Source of the DNA: Oscillospiraceae bacterium | Lineage (GTDB): Bacteria; Bacillota; Clostridia; Oscillospirales; CAG-272 | Direction of reading: 5' to 3' | Length of the DNA: 64,000 nt | Assembly: GCA_015064685.1 (NCBI GenBank) | Contig: SVRT01000002.1 | Location: 90,768-154,767 of the forward strand | Shown: piece by piece, positions 7,282 to 15,938 of the stretch | How positions within the stretch are numbered: position 1 is the first letter of the stretch | How the letters are laid out: each line of letters opens with the position of its first letter | The notes under the pieces: generated by a model | The model's input: the letters and a program-made list of their open reading frames with translations, nothing else | Told to the model about the DNA's origin: nothing | Databases searched by the model: none | Translations under genes and position numbers: made by a program

Positions 7282-8757
7282 ATGAATAGTTTTAAGAAAA
7301 TTCTAGCTGTTGTAATGCTGGCATGCATCCTTCTCGGATGCATGGCAGCATGCGACACAAAAAAAGAAAATGATGGCGATAAGGAATCCCAGAAGATAGA
7401 ATCTACTGAGACCGAAAGCACACAGGGCACAGAAGTGCCCGAAACAGAAGGAGCTTCTGATCCCGAGAGCGAGTCAGCAAATGAGACCGATCCCGAGACA
7501 GATCCCGAAACAGAAGAGCCTGAATTCGTCGACTATGCCGACGAGCTCAAGCTTGATATGAATTCAGATACATTTAAGCAGACTGTTACAGTCAAGTCTT
7601 TTATTGACGGTGACACAACACACTTCAACGTTCCCACTTCCGTTATTGACACGGGTGTTCTCAAGGCAAGATATCTCGGTATCAACACCCCTGAGTCCAC
7701 CGGTAAGATAGAAGAGTGGGGAAAAGCCGCTTCTAACTTCACCAAGGAGAAGCTTTCATCCGCAACGTCGATCATAGTTGAATCCGACAATGCAAATCTG
7801 AATGCTGACTCCACCGGTGACAGATATCTCCTTTGGGTATGGTACAAGCCCGCAGGCTCTGATGAATACCGTAACCTTAATATCGAGATATTGCAGAACG
7901 GTCTTGCTATTGCATCGAATTCCGCTAACAACCGTTACGGAACAACATGTATGGCAGCTATTAACCAGGCAAAAGCATTCAAGATGGCTGTTTATTCCGG
8001 GCAGAAGGATCCCGATTTCTATTACGGCGAAGCTCAGGTCATTACTCTTAAGGAGTTGCGTTGCAATATCGAAGAGTACAACGGTACCAAGGTTGCGTTC
8101 ACAGGTATCATTACTGTGAACTATAACAACGGTGTTTACGTTGAGAGCTTTGACGAGGAGACAGGCATTTGGTATGGTATCTACGTATATTACGGATTCG
8201 GTATGAGTGGATCCGCGCTTGAGATCCTTACCGAAGGTAATGAGTCAAGAATCGTTGGAACCGTATCCTACTACGAAACCGGTGGAACGTATCAGGTTTC
8301 AGGACTTACGTACCGTGTAATGAATCCCGATGATCCGTCCAACATCAAGAAGCTTAGCGATGGACATTCTCCCGTATATCTCCCGACCACTCCCGACCGT
8401 TTTGTTAACGGAAAGGTTGACATTACTTTCACTGATGACGAGGAAACACAGACAACCGAAACATATAATTATGCTGAGGTCGCTATCAACTCCTCGATCA
8501 GCATGGAAGGTCTCAAGGTCAAGAGCGTATACACAACTACAACTGAGTCTAGCTACGGTGCAATGACTCTTACGTGTGAGGCGAACGGCGTTACAGTTGA
8601 CGTCCGCACAGACGTTTTCCGTGATGAGAACGGTGAATTGATAACTGCTGATTACTACCAGGGTAAAACCATTAACGTAAAGGGAATTATCGATTATTTC
8701 TCCGGAAATCATCAGATCAAGGTATTCTTACCTGAACATATTACAATAGTGGAATAA
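7282..8757 (+). CDS. Surface lipoprotein with staphylococcal-nuclease-like and OB-fold domains
   Basis: This 491-aa protein has a lipoprotein signal (MAAC) and an acidic DPETDPET linker. A thermonuclease-like (SNase) domain covers about residues 95-235. Catalytic-site matches are SFIDGDT (first Asp) and ARYLGINTPES (Arg, Thr, Glu); the position that is usually Asp in GIDTPE is Asn here. The later Arg lies in TGDRYLLWVW rather than YGR. C-terminal regions at about 250-340 and 375-490 (NGTKVAFTGIITV, YYQGKTINVKGII) look like OB-type nucleic-acid-binding domains, as in the surface nuclease YhcR of Bacillus. It probably degrades extracellular DNA or RNA. It lies 25 bases after the binding-protein gene, so it is likely in the importer operon. 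Confidence 0.8.
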   Translation: MNSFKKILAVVMLACILLGCMAACDTKKENDGDKESQKIESTETESTQGTEVPETEGASDPESESANETDPETDPETEEPEFVDYADELKLDMNSDTFKQTVTVKSFIDGDTTHFNVPTSVIDTGVLKARYLGINTPESTGKIEEWGKAASNFTKEKLSSATSIIVESDNANLNADSTGDRYLLWVWYKPAGSDEYRNLNIEILQNGLAIASNSANNRYGTTCMAAINQAKAFKMAVYSGQKDPDFYYGEAQVITLKELRCNIEEYNGTKVAFTGIITVNYNNGVYVESFDEETGIWYGIYVYYGFGMSGSALEILTEGNESRIVGTVSYYETGGTYQVSGLTYRVMNPDDPSNIKKLSDGHSPVYLPTTPDRFVNGKVDITFTDDEETQTTETYNYAEVAINSSISMEGLKVKSVYTTTTESSYGAMTLTCEANGVTVDVRTDVFRDENGELITADYYQGKTINVKGIIDYFSGNHQIKVFLPEHITIVE

Positions 8758-8791
8758 AAATTTTATAAAAAAATAAAATAAAGGAGTCACT

Positions 8792-11700
8792 ATGAAAAGA
8801 CTAATCGCAATTTGTCTTGCTATGGTACTTTGCCTTGCGGTATTCGTATCATGTGCAGACATCCAGGAAGGTGGCACCGAGACAGGTGACACAAACGCAG
8901 GTAACGAGACAGTTGTTGAGACTGATCCTGTTACAGAGCCCGCTGAAACAGATCCCGAGACAGATCCTGAGACAGATCCTGAAACTGATCCTGAGACTGA
9001 TCCCGAGTCTGCTCCCGAGTCTGAGACACCTGAGGTTGAGTATGATGCAGAGGCTGCTGTAGCGTTCATTAAGAACCTCTACAGAGATGACCTTCTTCTC
9101 AACAACGTTACAGCAAGCGACTTCACAGTAGTTGCAACTGTTCCTGTTGGAACTGTTACATACACTGTTGAGTGGTCTGTTGATAACGAGCTTGTTAAGG
9201 CTGTTAAGGGTGAGAACGAGTGGACTATCGACGTTGACGAAAAGGCAGCAGAGGCGCATACATATAAGCTCACCGCTACTGTTATTGCCGGCGACGGATC
9301 CACAGCTTCCATTTCCTTTGACCTCAATGTTCCCAAGTACAATGTTGCTTCCTTTGAAGAGTACATGGCTGCAGAGTCCGGTGCAACAATCACTATTGAG
9401 GGTATCGTTGTAGCAATGAATGGTAAGAGTGTTGGCAACTCCAGAAACCACCTCTTCCTCGCAGACGCATCCGGCAAGGGTGGTTACTACTGCTACCAGC
9501 TCGATTCTGACCCCGTAGCTGAGGGTGTTAAGATCGGTATGACCGTTTCCGTAACTGCTGTTGTATCTCCTTACTCAGGCATGCAGGAGACAAAGGGCGG
9601 TACATTCACTATCGTTGACGAGACTATCAAGACTGTTGAGCCTCTCGACATTACTGAAAAATTCGCTTCCGGCGCAGATCTTAAGAACTATGTTGGTCTC
9701 GCTGTAACCGTCAAGGGTGTTACCATTGCCGGTCAGGAGCTTGGTGGAACAAGCGAATACCTTAAGTTTGAACTTAATGGCAAAACCTCCTATATCAGAA
9801 CATACATCACAGATTTCCCCACAACTCTTTCTATCGTTAAGGATGAAAACGGTTCTGTAAGTAGCGCTGATAAGACCGCTATCGATGCAGCTCATGCAGA
9901 GAAGTTCGGCTGGACAGCAAATGCAACCGGTATCCTTGTACTCTACAGCGGCAATCCTTACCTCATTCCTATGGGTGTTGATTGCTTCGAGTATCTTGAG
10001 CTCGTAGAAAAGACTCCCGAGGAAAAGATTGCAGCAGAGCTTGATGCTCTTACTTTCAGCACATCCTTTACTGCTGATACAGTTGTTGATCTCCCTGCAG
10101 TTGGTACATACTACAACGAAGTAACCCTCGCATGGGCATCCGATAAGGACGCAATTGCTATCGCAGATGGCAAGGCAACTGTTACTGTTCCTGATGAGAC
10201 TGTTATAGTTAAGATTACTGTTACTGCTACATGTGGCGATGCAACAGCTACAAAGGAGATCGAGGTTAAGGTTTCCAAGGCAGTTACTACAATCGCTGAC
10301 GCTATTGCTATAGGTTCAGCTCAGGCTCACAATACTTACACTACCGGCAAGTATATTGTTGCAGGTATCATTAAGGATGTTTACGGCGAAGCATATGGCA
10401 ATATGCACATCGTTGACGAGCTTGGCAACGAGTTCACCGTATACGGAACCTACATTGACGGAACCAAGTATGGTGATTACACCGGTGCAAAGCCTGTTGC
10501 AGGCGACTACATCGTAGTTATCGGTGCTCTCGGTCAGTATAACGGTACTGCACAGATGAAGAACGCTGATCTTGTATCATTCATTACTCCTACATCCATT
10601 AAGGATGCTGCTGATAAGGGTGCTGCTATGACACAGGACACCTTTACCAACGAAAAGTATGTTGTAACTGGTACCGTTACCGAGATTAAGAGTGACAAGT
10701 ACGGAAATATGACTATTGTTGATGCAGAGGGTAATTCCATTTACCTCTACGGTCTCTACAGTGCAGATGGTACAACAAGATACGACGGAATGACTGTTAA
10801 GCCTGCAGTTGGTGATACAGTAACAGTTCTTGGTGTTGTTGGTAATTACAACGGCGCGCAGATGAAGAACTCTTGGCTCGTAGCTCATACAGTAGCTTCT
10901 TCCGATAACCCCGATCAGGGTGGTTCTGGTACACCTGATGATGGTGGCGATGAACCCACAACACCCGATACCCCTGCTACAGGCGTAGTTGATCCTGTTG
11001 TTGGTACTGCATACAAGTTCGGTATGGTACAGGGCAATCTTGATAACGCTGTTTACTACCTTGCAGGTGGCATGAACGGTTACTATATGGAAACAACCAC
11101 AGATGCTTCTGCTGCTCTCGATGTATATCTTGAGACAACAGAGGGTGGATACTATATGTACTGCATGGTTAACGGTGTAAAGACTTACATCAACTTTGTT
11201 GTAAGTGGAACACATGTAAACGGTGCTTACGAGACCACTGCTTCTACTGTATACACTTATAACGAGACAAGCAAGACGGTTATCGCAATCGTTAATGATA
11301 CTGAATACTGGCTTGGAACAAGAAATGACAAGACCTATACAACAATGGGTCCCTGCGCAGTTTCCTATAACGGATTCTACGGTCAGTTCTACGTATCCGG
11401 CGGTGCAACTACAGATCCTACTCCCGATCCCGATCCCACTCCCGATCCTGAGCCTACACCTAGCACAGGTCTCGTAGTTGGAACCGGTTACACCATTTCC
11501 GCAGCTAACGCAAACGGTCTTCTTTACTTCGATGGAACTGTCTCCAGCGGTCGTTTCAACGGTTCTAATGATGCTTCTAAGGCTGCTGTGGTTTACGTTG
11601 AGAATGCAACAAATGCAGGCGAATATCTTCTTTACTTCTTTGTAAATGGTACAAAGAACTATGTTGTTATGGAGGATAAGTCTGCAGGTGGTTCTTTTGC

Positions 11701-11854
11701 TACTGATGCAGCAAATGCAACCGTGTTTGAGTGGAACGCAGAGAAGAATACTCTCGCTGTTGCTGAAGATTCTAACAACCGTGCATTTGGTGTTGGCGCA
11801 ACAAGCACATACTCAAACTTCAGTGCTTACGATCTTACCGGCGCATATAACTGA
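8792..11854 (+). CDS. Large surface lipoprotein with Ig-like, OB-fold and repeated beta modules
   Basis: This 1020-aa protein begins with a lipoprotein signal (VFVSC) and a DPET repeat linker. I see two degenerate bacterial Ig-like domains (about 85-180 and 410-500). Three OB-like domains follow the pattern YIVAGIIKDV...GNMHIVD...GDYIVVIGALG (about 190-290, 505-600, 605-705). After a Pro/Asp linker come two C-terminal modules of about 110 residues, starting YKFGMVQGNL and YTISAANANG. These resemble the units inserted in the MalF-type permease at 2728. There is no catalytic motif; it probably binds nucleic acid or glycans at the surface. It lies 35 bases after the nuclease gene and ends the operon before the terminator at 11919. 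Confidence 0.8.
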   Translation: MKRLIAICLAMVLCLAVFVSCADIQEGGTETGDTNAGNETVVETDPVTEPAETDPETDPETDPETDPETDPESAPESETPEVEYDAEAAVAFIKNLYRDDLLLNNVTASDFTVVATVPVGTVTYTVEWSVDNELVKAVKGENEWTIDVDEKAAEAHTYKLTATVIAGDGSTASISFDLNVPKYNVASFEEYMAAESGATITIEGIVVAMNGKSVGNSRNHLFLADASGKGGYYCYQLDSDPVAEGVKIGMTVSVTAVVSPYSGMQETKGGTFTIVDETIKTVEPLDITEKFASGADLKNYVGLAVTVKGVTIAGQELGGTSEYLKFELNGKTSYIRTYITDFPTTLSIVKDENGSVSSADKTAIDAAHAEKFGWTANATGILVLYSGNPYLIPMGVDCFEYLELVEKTPEEKIAAELDALTFSTSFTADTVVDLPAVGTYYNEVTLAWASDKDAIAIADGKATVTVPDETVIVKITVTATCGDATATKEIEVKVSKAVTTIADAIAIGSAQAHNTYTTGKYIVAGIIKDVYGEAYGNMHIVDELGNEFTVYGTYIDGTKYGDYTGAKPVAGDYIVVIGALGQYNGTAQMKNADLVSFITPTSIKDAADKGAAMTQDTFTNEKYVVTGTVTEIKSDKYGNMTIVDAEGNSIYLYGLYSADGTTRYDGMTVKPAVGDTVTVLGVVGNYNGAQMKNSWLVAHTVASSDNPDQGGSGTPDDGGDEPTTPDTPATGVVDPVVGTAYKFGMVQGNLDNAVYYLAGGMNGYYMETTTDASAALDVYLETTEGGYYMYCMVNGVKTYINFVVSGTHVNGAYETTASTVYTYNETSKTVIAIVNDTEYWLGTRNDKTYTTMGPCAVSYNGFYGQFYVSGGATTDPTPDPDPTPDPEPTPSTGLVVGTGYTISAANANGLLYFDGTVSSGRFNGSNDASKAAVVYVENATNAGEYLLYFFVNGTKNYVVMEDKSAGGSFATDAANATVFEWNAEKNTLAVAEDSNNRAFGVGATSTYSNFSAYDLTGAYN
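8944..9003 (+). repeat. Tandem 12-base repeat coding for DPET units
   Basis: Five near-identical 12-base units (GATCCTGAGACA type) encode the DPETDPET linker just after the lipid-anchoring cysteine. A shorter version occurs in the neighbouring nuclease gene. Such repeats can change length by slippage without breaking frame. Confidence 0.8.
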
Positions 11855-11918
11855 GGTCAGTTCACTGCAGTTGAAGCAGAATAAGCTTTTTATTAGCTTT
11901 TATTCTAGAATATAATTT

Positions 11919-11947
11919 GAACCGCACCTTCGGGTGCGGTTCTTTTT
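11919..11947 (+). terminator. Rho-independent terminator of the importer/nuclease operon
   Basis: GAACCGCACC, a TTCG loop and GGTGCGGTTC form a perfect 10-base-pair stem followed by five T. Confidence 0.93.
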
Positions 11948-11959
11948 ACTTATATACTC

Positions 11960-11988
11960 TTGACTTTATGTACAAAATATGGTAGAAT
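11960..11988 (+). promoter_or_regulatory. Promoter for the barnase-like lipoprotein gene
   Basis: TTGACT (11960-11965) and TAGAAT (11983-11988) are 17 bases apart, about 30 bases before the start codon and right after a strong terminator. The gene is therefore probably its own transcription unit. Confidence 0.75.
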
Positions 11989-12019
11989 AGGATGATAAGT
12001 AAAACGAGGAAAAAGGTGT

Positions 12020-13264
12020 ATGAATAATTTCTTTTTGAAAAAGAGTTTAGCATTAATTCTTGTATTAATGCTGTTATTTACAGTTGCTTGTGATTCTAAA
12101 GTTGATAATAATAATCAAAGTACAACAGGGGCTGAATCCAACGTTGAAACGTCATCGGATATAGAGACGAATACAGAAGAGGAATCACTCTCTGAATCCG
12201 ACAGATCAAGTGAAGAGATAACCGAAGAGCAAACAGAACCGGAAACAGAGTCACAGTCATCAACAGAGACAGAGGAAGAGACTACCGAAAATATTAGCGA
12301 GACTCACACAGAATCAGATACTGAAACAGTATCTGAAACAGAGAGCGAAAAAGAGACCGAAACACTTGATGCGGTAGATGAAGCAAGCAGAGACGAATTC
12401 TATGGGGATAGCGATCCCGCAGACAGCTATGAAGAGGCAATCGATCGCGCAACAAGAGGTGAAATAGCAGGAGCAGATACAGTACCGGATCAGGCGCCGA
12501 CAATTTCAGAATACAGACCCTCAGTTGACGGTATATATGTAAAAAACGTACATCCTTATTATATTGATGAGAACACTTACGTAGTTGTAAATGCATACGG
12601 ACAAGAGGTTTTAAGAGTTTACCGCGGCGGTGGATATATCACCCTCGAGGAAGTCGCGGCGTACATTTACGCTTTTGGTGAGCCTCCCGCAAATCACTCG
12701 TCAAGCAAAAGAACTAAGCCCAAGGATAGCATCTGGGGAGAGTATCTTCGCGTCAATAATACTAAATTCAGCGGAAATACAACCAGGTATCCTTATGAGC
12801 CCGTTCTTCCTCGAATAAATGGGTGCGGGGGAGATCTCCAATACTGGGAGATGGACATCGGCACTACCGGTAACGATTGCGATCCTTCATACTCGCCAAG
12901 AATATACAATAACGGTACTACGATCGTACGCGGTGCATCGCGTATAGTTTATACCTGGAATGATCTGAATAACAACGGAATAACAGATTCTACTGATATC
13001 GTTTACGTATTCTATACTTACAATCACTACAACGATTTCCAAGAGTATCTGAATTATTTCGGCGGTTGGGGAGATATGTTCGGTAATATCACCGGCGGCG
13101 GAGAAATATCCAGCAAAACGAACTATAATCCCACTCCCTACGTTCCAGTCTATAACGGATCACTTGTTGATAATAACACAACCGAGACAACAAATGATGC
13201 TTACATCATTTCCGTTATTCTTCCCACGGATCTTTATTATATGAACAAGTACAGAATTGCATAA
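12020..13264 (+). CDS. Surface lipoprotein with a barnase-type ribonuclease domain
   Basis: This 414-aa protein has a lipoprotein signal (TVAC) and an acidic, Ser/Thr-rich linker of about 110 residues. The C-terminal 220 residues match the order of motifs in barnase-family RNases: helix VAAYIYAFGEPPAN (barnase VADYLQTYHKLPDN), YWEMDI (catalytic Glu73 in WREADI), VRGASRIVYT (Arg83 and Arg87 in FRNSDRILYS) and YNHYNDF (His102 in DHYQTF). An Asp/Asn-rich insertion, NDLNNNGITDSTD, sits between the last two strands. I infer a cell-surface guanyl-type RNase. No barstar-like inhibitor gene is adjacent; a secreted enzyme may not need one. It is convergent with surE. The assignment is by motif order only and should be confirmed by profile search. 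Confidence 0.7.
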   Translation: MNNFFLKKSLALILVLMLLFTVACDSKVDNNNQSTTGAESNVETSSDIETNTEEESLSESDRSSEEITEEQTEPETESQSSTETEEETTENISETHTESDTETVSETESEKETETLDAVDEASRDEFYGDSDPADSYEEAIDRATRGEIAGADTVPDQAPTISEYRPSVDGIYVKNVHPYYIDENTYVVVNAYGQEVLRVYRGGGYITLEEVAAYIYAFGEPPANHSSSKRTKPKDSIWGEYLRVNNTKFSGNTTRYPYEPVLPRINGCGGDLQYWEMDIGTTGNDCDPSYSPRIYNNGTTIVRGASRIVYTWNDLNNNGITDSTDIVYVFYTYNHYNDFQEYLNYFGGWGDMFGNITGGGEISSKTNYNPTPYVPVYNGSLVDNNTTETTNDAYIISVILPTDLYYMNKYRIA

Positions 13265-13266
13265 CA

Positions 13267-13300
13267 AAAAATGCTTGCCTTAATCAAGGCAAGCATTTTT
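13267..13300. terminator. Bidirectional terminator between the RNase-like gene and surE
   Basis: AAAAATGCTTGCCTT and its exact complement flank an AATC loop, giving T-runs on both strands. The surE stop codon lies inside the stem. Confidence 0.9.
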
Positions 13301-14008
13301 AATTGCGTTATATACAGAGAACTCTGTTCTGTCGTTTTGCATTGGGGTAATTGATATTAAATTATGATTTACTGCCACGGCATCAAGTTCAATATCATTC
13401 TGATCCTTGTCGGGGGTATAATAGCCCTTCTGTGCGTAAAGATTGTTTCCAACGGGTATAAATTCATCAGCGAAATAAGCGCGTCCCTGACGTGTAATCT
13501 TAACTCCATCAGCTACAGGGGGAATATTGATATTGTATATAGGATTGATATTTAAAAGATTGTTGTTTACAATGTAAGCATATGCTTTATCGAAATGCTC
13601 GGCGGCTGCTTCAAGAGTATCGGGAAAGGTGGAGAGAGCCAAAGCCTTATGATCGAGCGCGGCAGCTTCGAATATTGCACCGACTGTTCCAGAATAAACA
13701 ATATCTTTTCCGAGATTTGCCCCCTTATTTATGCCCGAAAGCACGAGATCATATTTTCTCTTCATACCGAGAATACCGTATCTTACACAGTCGGCAGGCG
13801 TCGAGTCAACAGAATATGCCTCAACACCGTAAAGATCTGATCTGTCAAGCACTTCAATTGGACGGACAAGCTCGATTCCGTGACCTTTTCCGCTTTGCTC
13901 GACCTTAGGTGCCACTATTGTGACTTCACCAAGCTTTTTCGCCCATTCAACAAGCAGTTTTATGCCAAGGGCTTCAATTCCGTCATCGTTTGTAATAAGA
14001 ATTCTCAT
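13280..14008 (-). CDS. surE: 5'/3'-nucleotidase SurE
   Basis: This 242-aa protein is a SurE-family metal-dependent phosphatase that removes phosphate from nucleoside monophosphates. It begins MRILITNDDG, the metal-binding motif of the family, followed by SGINKGANLG and YSGTVGAIFEA, all in the expected order. Length is normal. Its start overlaps the end of the DHH phosphoesterase gene upstream (14005), so the two are translationally coupled. It is the last gene of a dgt-nrnA-nrnA-surE operon. The operon fits nucleotide breakdown and recycling: oligonucleotides to mononucleotides to nucleosides. Confidence 0.95.
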   Translation of the reverse strand: MRILITNDDGIEALGIKLLVEWAKKLGEVTIVAPKVEQSGKGHGIELVRPIEVLDRSDLYGVEAYSVDSTPADCVRYGILGMKRKYDLVLSGINKGANLGKDIVYSGTVGAIFEAAALDHKALALSTFPDTLEAAAEHFDKAYAYIVNNNLLNINPIYNINIPPVADGVKITRQGRAYFADEFIPVGNNLYAQKGYYTPDKDQNDIELDAVAVNHNLISITPMQNDRTEFSVYNAIKNACLD

Positions 14009-14985
14009 AACCAGCCCTCGTGTGTGGATTTGTATTCCTTAAGAAGAGCATCGGCCTCGGAAAGAAGCTTTTTTATCTCCTTTTTGTTGAGAAGGGTAGC
14101 ACCGCATGCAGAAGCATGTCCTCCGCCGCGATATCTCTCGGCAATTTCGTTTACGTGAAGGAAACGGGAGCGAAGTCGCACTCTGATTGTGCCGTCGGGA
14201 GAGTCAATAAATGCGACCCAGATAAGAGAGCCTTTAATTGAATCAAGATAAGAGACCGCGGCACTTGCATTTTCCATTGTCAGATTGAATTTTTCCTTGA
14301 TAGCATCTGTAATGTGAATATATGCGACTCCGTTTTCGGTTATCTTCATCTTTTGGTAAACAAAGGACTCAAATTTGAAAAGCTCGAAATCCTTCATATA
14401 AAGATTTGCAAAAATCCATTCGGTATCAATGTTCTGTCGAAGCATAAGGCCCGCGAGTCTCATAGTCTCATCCGACACGTCGCGGAAGCGGAAACGACCC
14501 GAGTCTGTAACCATTCCGGTGTAAATATACGTTGCAGCCTCTTTATCTATAACGAGTTTATCGCTTAAAGCCTCATAAAATGCCGCAACCATTTCGCAGG
14601 TTGATGATCTGTCCTCTTCGACCCACTCAAGAGTACCGTAAGATTCAAGCGGAATATGGTGATCAAGCTTTACCAGCTCTTTACAAAGAGCATACTTTTG
14701 ATTTGATATACGCTTTGCGTTACCGGTATCAAGAACCATACCGAGAGAGGATGCATACATCGAATCATTGATCGGCTTATCCTCCTCTCCGAGAAAAGCA
14801 AGATATTCGGAAAAATCATCATTCTGAAGATAGATATCTTTTTCAGGAAATGAAAGCTGAAGGATTCTCTGAAGACCCTTGGTAGAGCCTACCGCATCTC
14901 CGTCGGGTCTGAAATGACGGAAAATAATGATCCTGTCATATTCCTTTATTTTATTGTATATTTCTATAATCTTTTCTTTGCTCAT
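14005..14985 (-). CDS. DHH-family phosphoesterase, NrnA-like (second paralogue)
   Basis: This 326-aa cytoplasmic protein has the DHH/DHHA1 architecture of NrnA, which degrades short oligoribonucleotides and 3'-phosphoadenosine 5'-phosphate. Motifs are FRHFRPDGDAVGS, VLDTGNAKR, KLDHHIPL (the DHH motif), MVTDSGRFRFRD and C-terminal GGGHASACGATL. It lies three bases after a second gene of the same family, with about the same length and motif set, so the pair arose by tandem duplication. Its end overlaps surE. The two may differ in substrate, for example nanoRNA against pAp or cyclic dinucleotide products. I cannot tell which is which. Confidence 0.9.
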   Translation of the reverse strand: MSKEKIIEIYNKIKEYDRIIIFRHFRPDGDAVGSTKGLQRILQLSFPEKDIYLQNDDFSEYLAFLGEEDKPINDSMYASSLGMVLDTGNAKRISNQKYALCKELVKLDHHIPLESYGTLEWVEEDRSSTCEMVAAFYEALSDKLVIDKEAATYIYTGMVTDSGRFRFRDVSDETMRLAGLMLRQNIDTEWIFANLYMKDFELFKFESFVYQKMKITENGVAYIHITDAIKEKFNLTMENASAAVSYLDSIKGSLIWVAFIDSPDGTIRVRLRSRFLHVNEIAERYRGGGHASACGATLLNKKEIKKLLSEADALLKEYKSTHEGWL

Positions 14986-14987
14986 TA

Positions 14988-15923
14988 TTACACCTCAGTG
15001 ATTGCGTTAAGATCGGCAAGCATGCTCATCGCCTCGTCGCGGTTTTTGAGTGTTGCTCCACTTGCCTTTGCATGACCGCCACCACCGTATTTAACGGCGA
15101 TCGGGTTAATATTATACTTGCTTGAACGGATCTCACAGAGAACACCTGCGTCGGTTTCGGTAAAGTTTACCCAAACATCAACTCCGCGAATATCAGACAT
15201 CGTGCTGACCATTCCGCGAGAGATAGAGAAGGTATCAACGTTGTACGAGGCAAGCTCGTCCTTAGTTGTATAAATATAAGCGACGTTTTTCTCTGTGAAA
15301 TTAATTTTAAGAACAAACTGAGCTCTCAAACGAATGTAGCTAAAATCATCCGCATAAAGATTTGCGTAAATATCATTCGTATCAAATTTCTGCTCCATCA
15401 AAAATGACGCGAGTCTAAAGGTATTGGAGTTTGTCGAGTCGTAACGGAAGCGACCGGAATCGGTTACCATACCTGTGTAGAGCGATTTTGCCGCAAGGGA
15501 ATTGAGCTTGAGTGAACACTCTATTGCGAATTCTGCGATAAGTCCGCAGCAGCTTTCGTAAGTTGTGTTACGAATCTCAATATCAGTAAATTTTTCGCAG
15601 AAAATGTGATGGTCTACACATGCAGTAAGCTCCGCGGTTGCGTAACGGGCATCGCTGATAAGGGCAGTTGCAGACGTGTCTAGAACAATTGCAAGAGCAC
15701 CGTTGTAGTATTCATCGGGAATATCGTCGGTTTTGGAGTCCTCCATAAAGCCGAAGCGAACCGAAGAATCTCCAACAGCATAAACCTCTTTGCCGGGGAA
15801 ATTTTCCTTGATAATGTTCTTGAGTCCTATCTGACTTCCAAGGGCATCGCCGTCAGGGTTTGAGTGACGGTGGATTATTATTCTATCATATTTCTTTATT
15901 GCCTCTATAAGCTGTTCAAACAT
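14988..15923 (-). CDS. DHH-family phosphoesterase, NrnA-like (first paralogue)
   Basis: This 311-aa protein has the same architecture as its neighbour: HRHSNPDGDALGS, VLDTSATAL, CVDHHIF, MVTDSGRFRYDS and GGGGHAKASGATL. I place the start at the ATG at 15923 because GGAG lies six bases before it; the ORF-track start at 15935 is a TTG that overlaps this ribosome site. Only two bases separate it from the downstream paralogue. It lies 15 bases after the dgt-like gene, so it belongs to the same operon. Confidence 0.9.
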   Translation of the reverse strand: MFEQLIEAIKKYDRIIIHRHSNPDGDALGSQIGLKNIIKENFPGKEVYAVGDSSVRFGFMEDSKTDDIPDEYYNGALAIVLDTSATALISDARYATAELTACVDHHIFCEKFTDIEIRNTTYESCCGLIAEFAIECSLKLNSLAAKSLYTGMVTDSGRFRYDSTNSNTFRLASFLMEQKFDTNDIYANLYADDFSYIRLRAQFVLKINFTEKNVAYIYTTKDELASYNVDTFSISRGMVSTMSDIRGVDVWVNFTETDAGVLCEIRSSKYNINPIAVKYGGGGHAKASGATLKNRDEAMSMLADLNAITEV

Positions 15924-15938
15924 ATCTATCTCCAAAAA

